Positions 43,423-52,126 of a DNA stretch of 64,000 bases are shown piece by piece (position 1 is the first letter of the stretch; each line of letters starts with the position of its first letter). A program made the position numbers and the translations under genes. The notes beneath the pieces were generated by a model. It searched no databases and was not told where the DNA came from. It worked only from the letters and a program-made list of their open reading frames with translations. The stretch is from Natronobeatus ordinarius (GTDB taxonomy: Archaea; Halobacteriota; Halobacteria; Halobacteriales; Natrialbaceae): assembly GCF_024362485.1 (NCBI RefSeq), contig NZ_CP101456.1, positions 2,232,001 through 2,296,000 of the forward strand, in the 5' to 3' direction.

Positions 43423-44760
43423 ATGTTCCAGAATCGAGCCCGCCACGCGACCACCGGCGCTCGGAGCGCCGCCCTGGCCTGTCTCGAGGCCGGCATCGAC
43501 GCCGCCCATCCCGGGCGCGTCCTCGAGGCGACGGTCGAACTCGAGGGCGACGTCCTCTGCATCCTCGAGACCGAGTACGACCTCACGGCGTACGATCGAC
43601 TCGGCGTCCTCGGCGGCGGGAAGGCCGCCGGCGGGGTCGCGTCGGCACTCGAGTCGGTGCTCGGGACGCGGATCGACGACGGCGTCGCCGTGACGACGGA
43701 CGGGGCGACGACCGATCGCGTGGCGGTCTGGACGGGCGATCACCCGATGCCGAGCGAGCGAAACGTCGCGGGGACGCGTCGCGTGCTCGAGCGCGCCGAG
43801 GCGGCCGACGAGGGGACGCTCGTCCTCGCGGTCGTCACCGGCGGGACGAGCGCACTGTGGTGTGCGCCCGCCGAGGGGCTCTCGCTGTCGGACCTGCGAC
43901 CGACGACCGAGGCGCTGCTCGGCTCAGGAGCGTCGATCCACGAGATCAACGCGGTTCGAAAACACTGTTCGGCGATCAAGGGGGGTCGACTCGCCCAGGC
44001 AGCTACTCCGGCGACCGTCGCCACGCTCGCGATCAGCGACGTCGTCGGTGACGATCCCTCGGTGATCGGTAGTGGGCCAACGGTGCCCGATCCCAGCACG
44101 TTCGACGATGCACTCGCCGTCATCGACGATTACGACCTCCGTCGCGAGGTGTCCGACGCCGTCGTGGATCGACTCGAGCGTGGCGCGAACGGCGACCTCG
44201 AGGAGACGCCCACAGCCGAGGACGCGGCCTTCGACCGCGCCGGCTGGCACCTGCTCGCGAATAACCGGACGGCCGTCGACGCGGCGGCGACCGCCGCTCG
44301 CGAGCGAGGGTACGACCCGCTCGTTCTCTCGAGTCGCGTTCGCGGCGAGGCCCGGGAAGCCGGCCGGTTCCACGCCGCGGTGGGCGAGGAGGCCGCAGCC
44401 ACGGGGGACCCCCTCGAGCCACCGGCCGTCGTGCTCTCGGGCGGCGAGACGACGGTGACGGTCCGCGGCGACGGAACGGGCGGGCCGAACCAGGAGGTCG
44501 CGTTGGCTGCGGCGCTCGAGTTCGCCAGCGAGGGGACCGACGCGGTGCTCGCGAGCGTCGACACCGACGGCATCGACGGGCCGACGACTGCCGCGGGGGC
44601 GATCGTCGATGGCGGGACGATCGAGGACGTCGACGAGGGGCGACGGGCGCTCGAGAACAACGACGCCTACGCGGCGCTCGAGGAGGTCGGTGCGCTGCTC
44701 GAGACTGGCTATACGGGGACGAACGTCAACGACTTGCGGGTGCTGGTGCTCGAGGGCTGA
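43423..44760 (+). CDS. glycerate 2-kinase (MOFRL/TtuD family)
   Basis: The 445-residue protein has an N-terminal kinase domain (GVLGGGKAAGGVASALES, VVTGGTSALWCAPAEG and NAVRKHCSAIKGGRLAQ) and a C-terminal MOFRL domain (LSGGETTVTVRGDGTGGPNQEVALAAAL, VDTDGIDGPTTAAGA). It phosphorylates D-glycerate to 2-phosphoglycerate, feeding the lower glycolytic path. This is the enzyme class found in archaea of the semi-phosphorylated Entner-Doudoroff route and in glycerol or serine breakdown. It is monocistronic. Confidence 0.93.
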   Translation: MFQNRARHATTGARSAALACLEAGIDAAHPGRVLEATVELEGDVLCILETEYDLTAYDRLGVLGGGKAAGGVASALESVLGTRIDDGVAVTTDGATTDRVAVWTGDHPMPSERNVAGTRRVLERAEAADEGTLVLAVVTGGTSALWCAPAEGLSLSDLRPTTEALLGSGASIHEINAVRKHCSAIKGGRLAQAATPATVATLAISDVVGDDPSVIGSGPTVPDPSTFDDALAVIDDYDLRREVSDAVVDRLERGANGDLEETPTAEDAAFDRAGWHLLANNRTAVDAAATAARERGYDPLVLSSRVRGEAREAGRFHAAVGEEAAATGDPLEPPAVVLSGGETTVTVRGDGTGGPNQEVALAAALEFASEGTDAVLASVDTDGIDGPTTAAGAIVDGGTIEDVDEGRRALENNDAYAALEEVGALLETGYTGTNVNDLRVLVLEG

Positions 44761-44907
44761 CGGCTCGGCTCGTGTGGTCGTAACGGTGCCGTACTCCAGC
44801 CGTGGAAACGAGCCGCTGTCCAGCGTCGCGGTTCGTGGCGGCTTACGGCCTCGAACTCGTCGAATACGTGAACAATCACTATATCGGTTCGACGCGAACG
44901 CCGAGTC

Positions 44908-45447
44908 GTGAGTGACCTCCGGACGCTTCCCGACCGGGTGCTGACGCCTGCCGGACTCTCCCTCGGGCTCCTGGTACTCGGGACGGGGTACCCACTCTGG
45001 TTGCTGCGGTCCGGAGCGATGCCGTCGTTCGTCGAACTCGCTCCGTTCTTGCTCGCTGGCACCGTCGCCGGACTCGCGATCGATCGGTCCCTGGGTGACG
45101 GCGGCCTCGCAGCGGTCGTTCGCGGCGAACGACGGATCCTCGCGACTCAGCGAGACCGGCTCGCACGCCGGCTCGAGAACGCGACCGGGTTGTCCGTCGG
45201 GGCCGACCGGGACGACGGTGAGCCCGACGAGGTTGGCTGGTCGACACTCTGGATGCCCGTGTCGATGCTCTCGAGCGTCGGCACGCTCTGGTTTCTCGAC
45301 GTCACCTCGCCGTGGGTCGTCGGGCTCGTCCTCGGCGTCGTGTGGTCACTGGCGAGCGTCCGGCTCGTGTGGTGGTTCTCGCCCGTCACCGACGGGATGA
45401 GGCGTCCGCCCCGTGGAGTCGACGTCACCGAGGAGCCGCACCGCTGA
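44908..45447 (+). CDS. membrane protein, function unknown
   Basis: The 179-residue protein has four hydrophobic segments in two pairs (about 13-35, 42-60, 112-130 and 135-155), joined by a polar loop with an arginine-rich helix. The start is a GTG, with a TATA-like CACTATATCGG at 44878-44888 about 25 bases upstream, fitting a leaderless transcript. No family recognised. Confidence 0.65.
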   Translation: MSDLRTLPDRVLTPAGLSLGLLVLGTGYPLWLLRSGAMPSFVELAPFLLAGTVAGLAIDRSLGDGGLAAVVRGERRILATQRDRLARRLENATGLSVGADRDDGEPDEVGWSTLWMPVSMLSSVGTLWFLDVTSPWVVGLVLGVVWSLASVRLVWWFSPVTDGMRRPPRGVDVTEEPHR

Positions 45448-45483
45448 TGGTCGGTCCGGAATCGACGCGCTCGAGGTCGGGGC

Positions 45484-46644
45484 TCACCGCAGACAGGCCG
45501 CCACGACGCCGAGCATCTCCTCGCCTCTGACCTCGTCGGCCAGGAGCGGCACCCGCCGAACGTCGGTCCCGCGGAACAGCTCGTGAGCCTCCGCGAGCGC
45601 CGTCTGCTGGACGTCCCAGCGACGCTGACAGAACGCACACGAGTCGAGGTCGGGCTGGAGGAACTCACCCTCGACGTCGTCGGTGACGTCGGCCAGGGGC
45701 TCCATCACCCGGTTGACAACCACCGTCCCGACGGGGATTTCGAACTCCTGGAGCTGGGCGCGCAGGCGCTTCGACTCGAGGACGCTCATCTCCTCGGGCA
45801 CCATGACGATCCGGAAATCTGTCCGTTCGGGGTCACGAAGCGCCGCACGGAGCCGTTCGATCCGTTCGCGCAGTTCCTCGAGGTTCTCGAGGTCGGCGCC
45901 CGCGTCCGCGTCCTCGCCGCCGAACATCCCCTTAAAGCTCTCCATCATGCCGCTGAGACGCTGGCGGAAGGTAATGAGCCGCCCCATCATCGTGTCCATG
46001 ATCTCGGGTAACTGAAGCAGCCGCAGGGTGTGGCCCGTCGGGGCCGTGTCCACGACGACGCGCTCGAACCGGTCGTCGTCTAAGTACTCGAGTAAGGTCT
46101 GCATCGCCACGGCCTCGTCCGCCCCGGGCATCGCACCGCCGAACATCGCCTCCATCGGGGACTCCCCGCCGAAGGCGTCGCCGAGGTCGCCCGCTTCGGC
46201 ACCGAGTCCGCCCAGTCCGCCGCCAAGGCCGCCCAGTCCGCCCTCGGCGTCGAAGACGGTCTGGCCCTCCTCGAGGGCTGCGTCGGGATCGATCTCGGCG
46301 GCGAACAGCGGGGCGTCCTCGTCGATTCGCTCGGGTCGGGGACCGATCTCGCGCTCGAACGTGTCCGACAGCGAGTGGGCGGGGTCGGTCGAGACCACGA
46401 GCGTGCGCACGCCCCGGCGGGCGCTGTCGAGGGCGGTGGCTGCGGCCATCGTCGTCTTTCCGACGCCGCCTTTGCCACCGTAGAGGACGTAGTCGGGTCC
46501 GTCGACGGGTTCGTCCGACGGCTCGACGTCGATCGTCGCGCGCTCCTCGTCGTCGATGGCCTCCGTCGGCGTCACCTCGATGCTGTGGTCGTCCGCCTCG
46601 TCGGCGTCGGTCTCGTCGACCGGCTCGACGTCGAGTCCACTCAT
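45484..46644 (-). CDS. Get3/ArsA-family ATPase
   Basis: The 386-residue protein has a deviant Walker A GGKGGVGKTTMAAA (56-65), STDPAHSLSDTFE (switch I), VVVDTAPTGHTLRLLQLPEIM (switch II) and a C-terminal CAFC zinc pair. It is a single ATPase domain, as in archaeal Get3 for tail-anchored protein targeting, or ArsA-like. There is a Gly-rich loop of about 30 residues (GGLGGLGGGLGGLG) in the middle and a 50-residue acidic N-terminus. The ATG at 46644 was chosen because the further upstream codons are arginine-rich noise. No arsenic genes are nearby, so targeting is more likely. Confidence 0.85.
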   Translation of the reverse strand: MSGLDVEPVDETDADEADDHSIEVTPTEAIDDEERATIDVEPSDEPVDGPDYVLYGGKGGVGKTTMAAATALDSARRGVRTLVVSTDPAHSLSDTFEREIGPRPERIDEDAPLFAAEIDPDAALEEGQTVFDAEGGLGGLGGGLGGLGAEAGDLGDAFGGESPMEAMFGGAMPGADEAVAMQTLLEYLDDDRFERVVVDTAPTGHTLRLLQLPEIMDTMMGRLITFRQRLSGMMESFKGMFGGEDADAGADLENLEELRERIERLRAALRDPERTDFRIVMVPEEMSVLESKRLRAQLQEFEIPVGTVVVNRVMEPLADVTDDVEGEFLQPDLDSCAFCQRRWDVQQTALAEAHELFRGTDVRRVPLLADEVRGEEMLGVVAACLR

Positions 46645-46774
46645 ACGCGTCCGTACCGCGTCCCCACACGTGTATTCGTCGGTCGCGATCGTCGGGTGCG
46701 CTGGCTCGAGCGTCCGTCCGATCGACGCCGTGTGTCGTCTCGAGCGGCGTTCGACGGTTTCGGGTTCGGGACCG

Positions 46775-46969
46775 TCAGTTGCCGATCGCGCGTAACACGA
46801 CGATTCCGGCAGCGACGGCGGCGACGATTCCGACCACGAGCGGGGCCAGCTGATCGGTTGCCCCCCACTCCCAGCCGAAGAATCGGGTACCGACGATCGC
46901 GACGGCGACGGCGAGGATGCCGACTGCGGTACCGAGTCTCGACGCACTCCGGTGCAATAGTACGGTCAT
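46775..46969 (-). CDS. small two-helix membrane protein
   Basis: The 64-residue protein has two hydrophobic stretches (about 12-30 and 42-62). The ATG at 46969 begins MTVLLHRSASRLGTAVGILA, and composition is host-like. It is divergent from the winged-helix gene at 47154 and may share its control region. No family recognised; a chance ORF is not excluded. Confidence 0.55.
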   Translation of the reverse strand: MTVLLHRSASRLGTAVGILAVAVAIVGTRFFGWEWGATDQLAPLVVGIVAAVAAGIVVLRAIGN

Positions 46970-47095
46970 GGTGATCGTTGTGTGCCAGTGGCGTCCCGCT
47001 CGACGGGCGGTTCTCTCGTCGACCGCGAGTACAGGACAGTTTCTTAATACCTCTCGTCGAACTGAACTACACGCCGGAGAGCTAACTACTGACAC

Positions 47096-47122
47096 CCACA
47101 GTTCCAGCCGCTGGAACTGTGG
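47096..47122. promoter_or_regulatory. 27-bp perfect palindrome upstream of the winged-helix operon
   Basis: CCACAGTTCCAGC, a single central C, then GCTGGAACTGTGG: 13-bp perfect arms. It lies 31 bases before the ATG at 47154 and about 45 bases after the TATA-like TTCTTAATAC at 47041-47050. It fits a dimer-binding operator, perhaps for the downstream regulator, or an RNA hairpin. Its right half (12 bases) recurs at 48311-48322. Confidence 0.65.
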
Positions 47123-47153
47123 CCCCTGTCTAACGGCAACGGGGAATGAAACG

Positions 47154-47507
47154 ATGGGACCAGGGGACGAAACGGTACGCACGATCGGTGAGCTGCTCGC
47201 AGACGAGTGTACACTGACGATTCTCCGGGAAACGATCACCGAACCAATGGCCGCCGACGAACTCAGCGACGTTTGCGAGGTTTCGCCGCAGACCGTCTAC
47301 CGCCGACTCGAGGCGTTAGTCGAACACGATCTGGTCGAGAAAGACCTACAGCTGGACGCCGATGGCCACCACTACAACGTCTACACGGCGACGCTCGACC
47401 GAATCGTCGTCGACCTCACGACGGACGGATTCGAACTGCGCGTTTCCCGGCGTAACCGGATGGCCGACCGCTTTACGACGTTCGTCGACGAGGTGAGGGA
47501 TCGATGA
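47154..47507 (+). CDS. winged helix-turn-helix regulator, paralogue of 9445-9807
   Basis: The 117-residue protein has LLADECTLTILRETITEPMAAD and the recognition helix region CEVSPQTVYRRLEALVEHDL, then the wing and HYNVYTATLDRIVVDLTTDG. It is the same architecture as the gene at 9445, with clear local identity. The ATG at 47154 is used; longer readings run into the palindrome and promoter. Its last four bases overlap the small membrane gene (ATGA). The palindrome just upstream suggests autoregulation. Confidence 0.8.
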   Translation: MGPGDETVRTIGELLADECTLTILRETITEPMAADELSDVCEVSPQTVYRRLEALVEHDLVEKDLQLDADGHHYNVYTATLDRIVVDLTTDGFELRVSRRNRMADRFTTFVDEVRDR

Positions 47508-47818
47508 CGCCGCTCGTTCTCAGTCCGCAGCTTCAGGGGATGATCGCGTTCGCGCTGACCATCGTCTCGACGATACTCGGACTCGCGATCGGGTACCTCG
47601 CCCTTCGAGGGTACTTACAGAGTCGGAAACGGCCGATGTTGTTCATCGCAGTCGGGTTCTTCCTCGTCTTCTGGACACCGGTCCTCCTCCTCGCCGGACC
47701 GTTGTTCGTGACGGTGTTCGGGGAGTTTCTCTACGGCATCCTCGGCGAAGTGAGCCGCGTTCTCGGATTACTGTGTATCCTGTACGGACTGTGGACGCCG
47801 GTCGACCGCACCGAGTGA
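47504..47818 (+). CDS. small membrane protein of DUF7521 type, paired with a winged-helix regulator
   Basis: The 104-residue protein has three hydrophobic segments (about 10-33, 42-66 and 72-95) and a short polar tail. Its first helix with a following basic RGYLQSRKRP corresponds to [11 protein letters not shown] of the protein at 9118. It overlaps the regulator gene by four bases. The repeated pairing suggests that the regulator's activity is linked to this membrane protein. Confidence 0.7.
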   Translation: MTPLVLSPQLQGMIAFALTIVSTILGLAIGYLALRGYLQSRKRPMLFIAVGFFLVFWTPVLLLAGPLFVTVFGEFLYGILGEVSRVLGLLCILYGLWTPVDRTE

Positions 47819-47844
47819 AGATGTATCGATCGCGGTTCGCGTGG

Positions 47845-48258
47845 TCACGCCTCGTCGAACTCGACGTCGTCCTCGTCGATGCGAGCCTGGAGGGACGAAT
47901 CGTCCGAAACGTCGAATTCGCGCTCGGCGGTCGGTCCGTTTTCGACCGCGACGGCGAGCGTGACCTGTCCCGACGAGGGAAGCACGTCGTCGCGCTCGAA
48001 GGCGTCGTCGGGCGCGATCGTCGTCGACGCCGCCAGCAGCTCCTCGCCGCTCGAGTCGACGAGCGTCACGTCGACGGTTCGTTCGACGTCCGTTCGGTTG
48101 AACACGACCACGTCGGGATTCATCCCTCCCAGAACGTCGGCACATCCTGCCAACGCTACCCATCCCGATACCGCGGCCGCGTGCAGTACGGTTCGTCTGG
48201 TCGGAAAGCGAACTCGATTCGATTCGGCAACGCAGCTGACCGACGAGCGTTCACCCAT
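47845..48258 (-). CDS. small exported lipoprotein
   Basis: The 137-residue protein has RRTVLHAAAVSGWVALAGC, a Tat-like signal (Arg21-Arg22) with lipobox ending at Cys39. The mature part of about 98 residues looks like one immunoglobulin-like beta sandwich (VVFNRTDVERTVDVTLVDSS, GQVTLAVAVENG) and ends very acidic. The ATG at 48258 is preferred to a TTG nine codons upstream. It is convergent with the membrane gene 47504-47818. Confidence 0.75.
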   Translation of the reverse strand: MGERSSVSCVAESNRVRFPTRRTVLHAAAVSGWVALAGCADVLGGMNPDVVVFNRTDVERTVDVTLVDSSGEELLAASTTIAPDDAFERDDVLPSSGQVTLAVAVENGPTAEREFDVSDDSSLQARIDEDDVEFDEA

Positions 48259-48306
48259 GGCCAATTCATGACTAGACAGCGTCAAAATGATCGGTCGTGA
48301 AATCCA

Positions 48307-48327
48307 CGGGCTGGAACTGTGCCCGTC
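48307..48327. promoter_or_regulatory. 6-bp inverted repeat containing the 12-base half-site GCTGGAACTGTG
   Basis: ACGGGC (48307-48312) and GCCCGT (48322-48327) flank a loop, and 48311-48322 is identical to the right arm of the palindrome at 47096-47122. It lies about 50 bases upstream of the lipoprotein start at 48258 and may be a shared regulatory site. Confidence 0.4.
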
Positions 48328-48333
48328 GTTTAT

Positions 48334-48411
48334 ACGGTCTGTTGTGATTCGTTCCCGGTGATCGCTCGAACGGGGCAGCGATCACCGGTAAATCGGTACA
48401 ACGATCCGTAC
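48334..48411. repeat. dispersed palindromic element, copy B
   Basis: The core CCGGTGATCGCT (48356-48367) pairs with AGCGATCACCGG (48378-48389) around a 10-base loop. Outer arms TACGGTCTGTTGT and ACAACGATCCGTA also pair. It aligns along its whole length with the reverse complement of copy A at 12636-12715. The last core pair is T-A here and C-G in copy A, so pairing is kept while sequence changes. Confidence 0.8.
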
Positions 48412-48490
48412 ACGTCCACTCGGCGCGCTCCGAACGCTCCGGTGAGACGGCGACTCGAGCGCCCGTCGCGCCTCGAGTCGCCCCCGGTCG

Positions 48491-48577
48491 TTCGACTGCC
48501 CGGACTGCGGCGGTGCCACGGTCGACGGCGCTGGCCTGTACGCCTGCACCGAGTGTCCCTGGAGCGGTTCCCGCTGA
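48491..48577 (+). pseudogene. C-terminal piece of a small CPxCG zinc-finger protein
   Basis: The reading gives FDCPDCGGATVDGAGLYACT then ECPWSGSR and a stop, with CPDC and CTEC pairs as in haloarchaeal zinc-finger proteins. Upstream in frame there is a TGA at about 48451 and no start codon between. The palindromic element copy B ends 40 bases before that stop. The gene may have lost its start through insertion or deletion, or it may use a frameshift. Confidence 0.5.
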
Positions 48578-48590
48578 CCGGGCCGACCGG

Positions 48591-48908
48591 CTACGCCGGC
48601 ACCAGCAGGTAGTGGACCAGCACGGCGACGGCGACGTACGCAGCCACGAACCCCGCGGCCCGCAGCGTGTAGGACTCCTCGAGCGTGGCCACGACACCCA
48701 CACCCGTGAGGGCGGCGAGGACGTTCGGCCACGCGGCGCTCGAAAGCGGCGGGAGGAACGTCAACGCGACGGCTCGAGCGAACCGCCAGCCGACGGCGGA
48801 GAGCCCGTCGAGCGACCCCGTCCAGTACACCGACACCCCCGCGACGACGCCGAACGAGAGGACGAGCGCCCCGAACCCAGCCTCGAGGAGTTCCTCGAGC
48901 GTTCCCAT
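48591..48908 (-). CDS. small membrane protein, function unknown
   Basis: The 105-residue protein has three hydrophobic segments (about 10-28, 45-62 and 80-103). MGTLEELLEAGFGALVLSFG is the N-terminus from the ATG at 48908; a longer reading adds 12 residues. It ends in HYLLVPA. Composition is host-like but no family is recognised. Confidence 0.6.
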   Translation of the reverse strand: MGTLEELLEAGFGALVLSFGVVAGVSVYWTGSLDGLSAVGWRFARAVALTFLPPLSSAAWPNVLAALTGVGVVATLEESYTLRAAGFVAAYVAVAVLVHYLLVPA

Positions 48909-48994
48909 ACGGCCGACTCGAGTGAGTGTCACGAAAGGAGTCACGTGTACTGGTTCGGCAGTTATCCGTGGCGCGTCTCGGCGACGGGTCGCCG

Positions 48995-50095
48995 CTACTC
49001 GAAGTACGCCGCCAGTCGCTCGGCGGCCTTGTCGACCCGTGGGGTGACGAGCGCGAAGCGCAGCCAGTCTGAACGGGCGCTCCCGAACGCTTCGCCAGGC
49101 ATCCCGGCGACGCCGGCCTCGTCGATCAGCCGTTCGGTGTTCTCGAGCGTCCCTGGAAACCCCTCGAATCGGGCCATTACGTAGAACGAGCCCTCGGGGC
49201 GGGTGTACTCGGCCCCGGCGGCGTCGAGGGCGGCGGTGAACGAGTCGACCCGCTCGCGAAGGAGGTCGCGATTCGCCTCGTAGTACTCGGGCCCGGTCTC
49301 GCGCAGGGCGTGGTACACCGCGTACTGCGACGGCCGGCTCCCGGCGACGTTGACGAGCATGTGGCGGCTCTTGGCGTTCTCGACGAGGTGAGGTGGAAAG
49401 ATGGCGTAGCCGACCCGAAAGCCCGTGATCGCCATCGACTTCGAGAAGGCGTTGGTGACGATCCGGTGATCGGAGTCGAACGCGAGCGCGCTCGTGAAGT
49501 TCCCCGAGAGGTCGTAGTGGTCGTACACCTCGTCGCTGATCAAGATTGCGTCGTACTCTTCGGCGATTTCGACGAGTTCACGCATCGTCTCCTCGGGGTA
49601 GACTGCCCCCGTGGGATTGTTCGGCGAGTTGGCGACGATCGCCGCCGTCTCGGCGCTCGCCACGTCGCGGACGTCCGCGGGGTCGAGTTGCCCGTCCGCC
49701 GCCGTCGCGACGTACCGGGGGGTTCCGCCGAGCATCGTCGTCTTGCCGGGATAGTACGAGTAAACGGGGTCGGTGAGGACGATCTCGGATCCCGAATCGC
49801 GCTCGAGCGCCCGCGCCATCGCGAGGTAGTTCGCCTCCCCCGCCCCGTGGGTGATCACCACCTCCTCGACGTCGACGCCGCGACGGGCGGCGATCTCCTC
49901 GCGCAGCTCGTACATCCCCTCACTCGGCGGGTACTGGAAGGCGTCTGGCTCGAGGTCGGCGTACTCGTGCAGGGCCTCCCGGAGCGCCGCTGGCGGCTCC
50001 CAATCCGGATTGCCGCTAACCATGTCGATCACGTCACCGTCTGCTCGCGCCGCGTACCCCATCACGTGGAAGAACAGGGGCGTCTCGTACTCCAT
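48995..50095 (-). CDS. class I/II pyridoxal-phosphate aminotransferase
   Basis: The 366-residue protein has the PLP lysine Lys219 in NAFSKSMAITGFRVGY, Asp188 in ISDEVYDHY, Asn161 region SPNNPTGAVYPEE and Arg227. This is the aspartate/aromatic aminotransferase fold I. It moves an amino group between an amino acid and 2-oxoglutarate or pyruvate; specificity is not readable. It is followed by the SDR gene at 50145 and may be cotranscribed with it. Confidence 0.92.
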   Translation of the reverse strand: MEYETPLFFHVMGYAARADGDVIDMVSGNPDWEPPAALREALHEYADLEPDAFQYPPSEGMYELREEIAARRGVDVEEVVITHGAGEANYLAMARALERDSGSEIVLTDPVYSYYPGKTTMLGGTPRYVATAADGQLDPADVRDVASAETAAIVANSPNNPTGAVYPEETMRELVEIAEEYDAILISDEVYDHYDLSGNFTSALAFDSDHRIVTNAFSKSMAITGFRVGYAIFPPHLVENAKSRHMLVNVAGSRPSQYAVYHALRETGPEYYEANRDLLRERVDSFTAALDAAGAEYTRPEGSFYVMARFEGFPGTLENTERLIDEAGVAGMPGEAFGSARSDWLRFALVTPRVDKAAERLAAYFE

Positions 50096-50144
50096 GCCAG
50101 GGACTGTGTCGGCGGGGAAAGTGGCTCTTTCGTCGTCGTTCAGC

Positions 50145-51002
50145 TCACTCGTAGGTCAACGTCATCCCGCCGTCGAACAGGAGGTCGCCGCCGTCGAGGT
50201 GGCGGCCGAGCCGCGAGAAGCCGACGAGAAAGAGATTCGCAACGTCGACTGGCTCCATCATCTCCTTGACTCGAGACTGGCCGAGCATGACGTCCTGAAT
50301 CACTTCGTCGACGCTGATACCGCGCTGCTCGGCGGTATCCGCCAGCTGGTTCGTGACCAGCGGCGTCTTCACGTAGCCCGTGCTGACCGAGAACGACCGG
50401 ATCTTTCCGTCTCCTTCGGCGGCGATCGACTGGGTGAGCCCGCGCAGGCCGAACTTCGAGACGTTGTACGCGACCTTGTCGCTCGTCACGTAGTGGCCGT
50501 GGACCGAGGCCATGTTCCCGACACAGCCCCGCCCGTCGCTCGTCTCGCGAAAGTGTGGAATGCACAGCTTCGAGAGGTAGATCGGCGCTCTGAGCATCAC
50601 GTCGTGGATCTGGTCGTAGATTTCCATCGGAAACTCATCGATGCTGTCGATGTGTTGGAGGCCGGCGACGTTCGCGAGGTACTTCACGTCACCGAGACTC
50701 GCCGCCTCCTCGACGAGCCGCTCGAGGTCGGCGTCGACCGCGAGGTTGCCGGCAATGGGCTCGATCGATCCGGCGACCTCGAGTGTCTCTCCCTTCGAGA
50801 CCGTTCCCTCGAGCCCCTCCTCGTCGAGGTCGGTCGCAGCGACTGTGAGGCCGTTGGCCGCCGCGACGAGCGAGGTCGCCCGTCCGATCCCGGAGGCCGC
50901 TCCGGTAACGATACAGACGTTCTCCTCGACGAACGACTCGTCGTCGACGGTGTGGATTCGATCGCGGGTGACTTCCGGCGCTGAGAGTTGCTCCTGAGAC
51001 AT
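50145..51002 (-). CDS. SDR, 3-hydroxybutyrate dehydrogenase-like
   Basis: The 285-residue protein has CIVTGAASGIGRATSLVAA, ANVAGLQHIDSIDEFP, catalytic Ser in NMASVHGHYVTSDKVAYNVSK (Tyr and Lys of YxxxK) and GDLLFDGGMTLTYE at the end. AGLQHIDSIDEFP and HGHYVTSDKVAYNVSKFG are characteristic of D-3-hydroxybutyrate dehydrogenases that oxidise it to acetoacetate with NAD. The start is an ATG at 51002. It is divergent from the HTH_10 gene at 51197, a likely regulator. Confidence 0.85.
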   Translation of the reverse strand: MSQEQLSAPEVTRDRIHTVDDESFVEENVCIVTGAASGIGRATSLVAAANGLTVAATDLDEEGLEGTVSKGETLEVAGSIEPIAGNLAVDADLERLVEEAASLGDVKYLANVAGLQHIDSIDEFPMEIYDQIHDVMLRAPIYLSKLCIPHFRETSDGRGCVGNMASVHGHYVTSDKVAYNVSKFGLRGLTQSIAAEGDGKIRSFSVSTGYVKTPLVTNQLADTAEQRGISVDEVIQDVMLGQSRVKEMMEPVDVANLFLVGFSRLGRHLDGGDLLFDGGMTLTYE

Positions 51003-51150
51003 CGCTGTTTCGTGTTATATGTTCTCTAGGTTCGTGCCTAAACGCGACCGTTAACATATCAACAACGCCGAGACGCCGGGGACACGTCGCTCGAAACGTC
51101 GTTTCGTTCCGGCCGTATCCGTATAAGTTGCCTGAAGGGGCCACGCATAA

Positions 51151-51166
51151 TTATAAATATTAAAGG
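51151..51166 (+). promoter_or_regulatory. AT-rich promoter of the HTH_10 gene
   Basis: TTATAAATATTAAAGG is a strong TATA-like stretch, 31-46 bases before the ATG at 51197. A start there gives a short leader and favours the ATG over the GTG at 51173. Confidence 0.5.
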
Positions 51167-51196
51167 TCTTTCGTGCTAGTGGATAGCTATCAACCG

Positions 51197-51928
51197 ATGA
51201 TCGACCTCAATATCGATATGCGGCAGTACGATTGCCCGTTCATCGATACGACCGACGACGTCGACGTCGCGTTCTCGGCCGTCCAGTGGCAGCTGGACAC
51301 CGACGCTGCGGAGCTCGAGACGCGGCTGATCGCGAAAGGCGGTTCACAATCCGCACTGGAGGCAGGGCTGCACGAACTCCAGGACCACCGCCACATGCGG
51401 GATTGTTACATTCTCTCGAAGCGCGACAACGTCGCCCAGATCGGGACGGTGATCGACCAGACCAACGCGATGCGGACCATCCAGCGAAACGGGGGCTACA
51501 TCACCGGTCCGTTCCAGATCGAAGACGGCCGGGAGCGCTGGCACGTCGGCTTCGACGACGACGACGCGGAGGACGACGCGCTCGCCGAACTCGACCGGGA
51601 CAACGACTACAGCGTCGAAAATCGCGACCAGTTCGGCGCGACGACGCTCTTCGACCTCCTCGAGAACTCCGACAGCGCCATGCACTTACTCGACGGCTGT
51701 CGGTCGCTCACCGAAACCGAGCGCCGGACGTTCGAGGCCGCCAACGAATCGGGCTACTACGAAACCCCGCGCGGGGCGACGCTCGACGACCTCGCCGACC
51801 ACTTCGACATCTCGAAAACCGCCGTGTCGATGAACCTTCGACGAAGCGAACGAAAACTACTCGACGCGGCGATGACCGCGCTCGCAGGACTCGAGGACGA
51901 GACGCCGGTCGATCGCTCGAGTCCGTAA
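51197..51928 (+). CDS. bacterio-opsin-activator type HTH_10 regulator
   Basis: The 243-residue protein has an N-terminal Bat-like domain and a C-terminal HTH_10: LTETERRTFEAANESGYYET, LDDLADHFDISKTAVSMNLR and RSERKLLDAAM. It is divergent from the 3-hydroxybutyrate-dehydrogenase-like gene and about 200 bases from the end of the liv importer operon. It may control uptake and oxidation of the imported compound; the inducer is unknown. Confidence 0.85.
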   Translation: MIDLNIDMRQYDCPFIDTTDDVDVAFSAVQWQLDTDAAELETRLIAKGGSQSALEAGLHELQDHRHMRDCYILSKRDNVAQIGTVIDQTNAMRTIQRNGGYITGPFQIEDGRERWHVGFDDDDAEDDALAELDRDNDYSVENRDQFGATTLFDLLENSDSAMHLLDGCRSLTETERRTFEAANESGYYETPRGATLDDLADHFDISKTAVSMNLRRSERKLLDAAMTALAGLEDETPVDRSSP

Positions 51929-52126
51929 CGCTGGTCGCTGCGTCGACGGTGTCCGGAAAAGGAATCGGTCCGTTTTGTACCGATCGAGGCGTCAGCACGC
52001 CACAGATCGGCCCCGCAGAGTGGTGGACGGAAGGCATCGAACACCCGACCGCAGCTCGCGGCTCGCCACCCCGATGACGCTCGCTCGAGTGCGATCTGTG
52101 TGTGAATCGGTCCGACGGTTCCTTTC

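Noticed and set aside
41539-43743. 734-codon minus-strand ORF opposite the Yip1-like and SDR genes
   Set aside because: It is antisense to two well-supported genes and arises from the host's strong third-position G/C bias; its translation has no domain pattern.
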